NCBI GenBank assembly: GCA_001858525.1
Contig: LAPX01000004.1
Coordinates: 310,001-374,000, forward strand
DNA: 64,000 bases
Reading direction: 5' to 3'
DNA from: Vampirovibrio chlorellavorus
GTDB lineage: Bacteria > Cyanobacteriota > Vampirovibrionia > Vampirovibrionales > Vampirovibrionaceae
The position numbers and the translations under genes are program-made. A model generated the notes under the pieces. The model saw nothing but the letters and a program-made list of their open reading frames with translations. It did no database searches and was not told the origin of the DNA. Of the stretch, positions 63,007 to 64,000 are shown in pieces (position 1 is the first letter of the stretch; every line of letters starts with the position of its first letter).

Positions 63007-64000
63007 GTGGCAGCAAATCGGGCAATACTTTGGCAAACGGCCGGGCGAAATGGCTATCGCCTGCTACTAACCGTGTTGGGCCTATGGGTAGTGGGCATGG
63101 CCCTGATGCCCCTGAGCAAAATGGCCTTTGCCTGGGAACTGGACTTCCTGAGCATTGTACAGCAGTGGCACCCCCCCCAACCTCGAATGCATCAAGCCCC
63201 CATTCGATTAATCAGTATTGACGCCAAAACCGAAGCAAATCCAACGTATCGGAAGCTTTTTGGCGACAGTTTCTCCCGCCGGGCGGCCGGGTACGCCATT
63301 CGCTTCCTGAATCGAACCAACCCCAAAGCGGTCGTTCTGGATGTCAGCTTCAACGGGGGCGCGCACCAGGAGGATCGAGCCGGCGATCAATTTCTGGTAG
63401 ACAGTGTCAAGCCAGGCCATCCGGTCATTTCTCAATTGATGTTTGAAAACCTGGGTCCTTCGGCCCAGTGCTGGGAAAAGCAGCCAAAGGATATACAGCA
63501 AGCCCTGATGGCCAGTACCATCACAGTGCAGGGACTAAACAATTTTCCCGTTTACCACCGCCAAAATCATTATGACAGCCTGGTAGCCCCTTACACCGAT
63601 CTACTGCACAGTGGCATGCACTTTTACTCGGCCACCTTGGGTACCTTTACCACCGATTTAAGCGGCCAACTGGTGGATACTCAGGCCAAAATCAGGCGGT
63701 GGGCCGTTTTTTCCCAATACGGTGGCCATATCTACCCTTCCGTGCCCCTGGCTGTGCTGGCCCGGGGAGCACGACACTTTTCTATCAACCGGCAGGGGGA
63801 ACTACGTTGGCACCAACAAGCGCTAGACCTGGGAATGGACGGTTCCCCCCTGATTAAATGGTATGGACATGGGGTTAACCTCCGGCAACCCGTCTATCAG
63901 GAATATTCTTTTGCCGATGTCATCCTCTCTGAACTGAGTCTGGAGTGTCAGGAAAATCCAAAAGCAGCCCTGTGCCAAAGAGCTGACCTCCCCCGCCACC
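63007..64000 (+). CDS. CHASE2-domain membrane sensor protein (C-terminus beyond window)
   Basis: The first 331 residues are visible from GTG at 63007 (TAGG upstream); no stop occurs before the window edge. One N-terminal membrane segment (YRLLLTVLGLWVVGMALMPL) precedes an extracytoplasmic CHASE2 sensory domain: IRLISIDAKTE near the start, NPKAVVLDVSFNGG, VISQLMFENLG, and IYPSVPLAVLARGA. CHASE2 domains, frequent in cyanobacteria, are usually followed by three membrane helices and an adenylate cyclase, kinase or diguanylate cyclase domain, which would lie outside the window. The cytoplasmic output cannot be stated. Confidence 0.8.
   Translation, partial: MAANRAILWQTAGRNGYRLLLTVLGLWVVGMALMPLSKMAFAWELDFLSIVQQWHPPQPRMHQAPIRLISIDAKTEANPTYRKLFGDSFSRRAAGYAIRFLNRTNPKAVVLDVSFNGGAHQEDRAGDQFLVDSVKPGHPVISQLMFENLGPSAQCWEKQPKDIQQALMASTITVQGLNNFPVYHRQNHYDSLVAPYTDLLHSGMHFYSATLGTFTTDLSGQLVDTQAKIRRWAVFSQYGGHIYPSVPLAVLARGARHFSINRQGELRWHQQALDLGMDGSPLIKWYGHGVNLRQPVYQEYSFADVILSELSLECQENPKAALCQRADLPRH

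Overview
The window reads as a chromosomal segment of a Gram-negative, flagellated, apparently non-photosynthetic relative of the Cyanobacteria, most like the Vampirovibrionia ('Melainabacteria'). This is inference from gene content. The RNA polymerase beta' subunit is split into rpoC1 and rpoC2, a cyanobacterial trait, and rpoB has the short cyanobacterial length. waaA implies an outer membrane with Kdo. There are flagellar genes, a PilT retraction ATPase, a cytochrome bd oxidase, GH57 glycogen enzymes and a class I ribonucleotide reductase, and no photosynthesis gene. No phage, IS or CRISPR was found.

Layout. 1-6250: a partial Gly/Ala-rich protein; a Fur-family regulator with a membrane-protein partner, divergent from a three-gene cassette of unknown proteins behind a perfect Fur-type palindrome; tRNA-Arg(TCT); a Flp-like prepilin; a RelE/ParE-type toxin-antitoxin pair; and fliS, a fliT-like gene and a CheY-like gene behind a sigma-28-type promoter. 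6253-16820: rplJ-rplL-rpoB-rpoC1-rpoC2, closed by a strong terminator. 16900-25850: TPR protein, waaA, nrnA (probable ATT start), mazG, small unknowns, DUF192, and a response regulator / histidine kinase / degenerate alpha-beta hydrolase lipoprotein group. 25880-31440 (minus): murI, an AMIN-amidase, pilT and serS. 31600-34090: two small envelope proteins and glnA.

34100-42800 (minus): a cupin gene, a BcsC-like TPR/beta-barrel protein, a BcsA-like synthase with three tandem PilZ-type modules, and a Tic20-like membrane protein. Three copies of a ~155-bp foldback element lie here, each 0-5 bp from the stop codon of a different gene. Their cores are conserved but the long inverted-repeat arms are private to each locus. 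This is the strongest candidate for something undescribed.

42870-64000: SRPBCC lipid-binding-type protein, lytic transglycosylase, two adjacent GH57 enzymes (branching enzyme and 4-alpha-glucanotransferase), AIM24-like protein, recA, ymdB, yqeK-rsfS, queD, cydAB, an unknown secreted protein, a 759-bp gene-free stretch before nrdB-nrdA, a second Flp-like prepilin with a Gly/Cys-rich tail, and a CHASE2-domain protein cut by the window edge.

Functional themes are core transcription and translation, cell wall and envelope building, surface structures (flagella, retractable pili, a c-di-GMP-linked polysaccharide), glycogen turnover and low-oxygen respiration. No homology search was run. Family names rest on recognised motifs, and start codons were chosen by Shine-Dalgarno position and family N-terminus.
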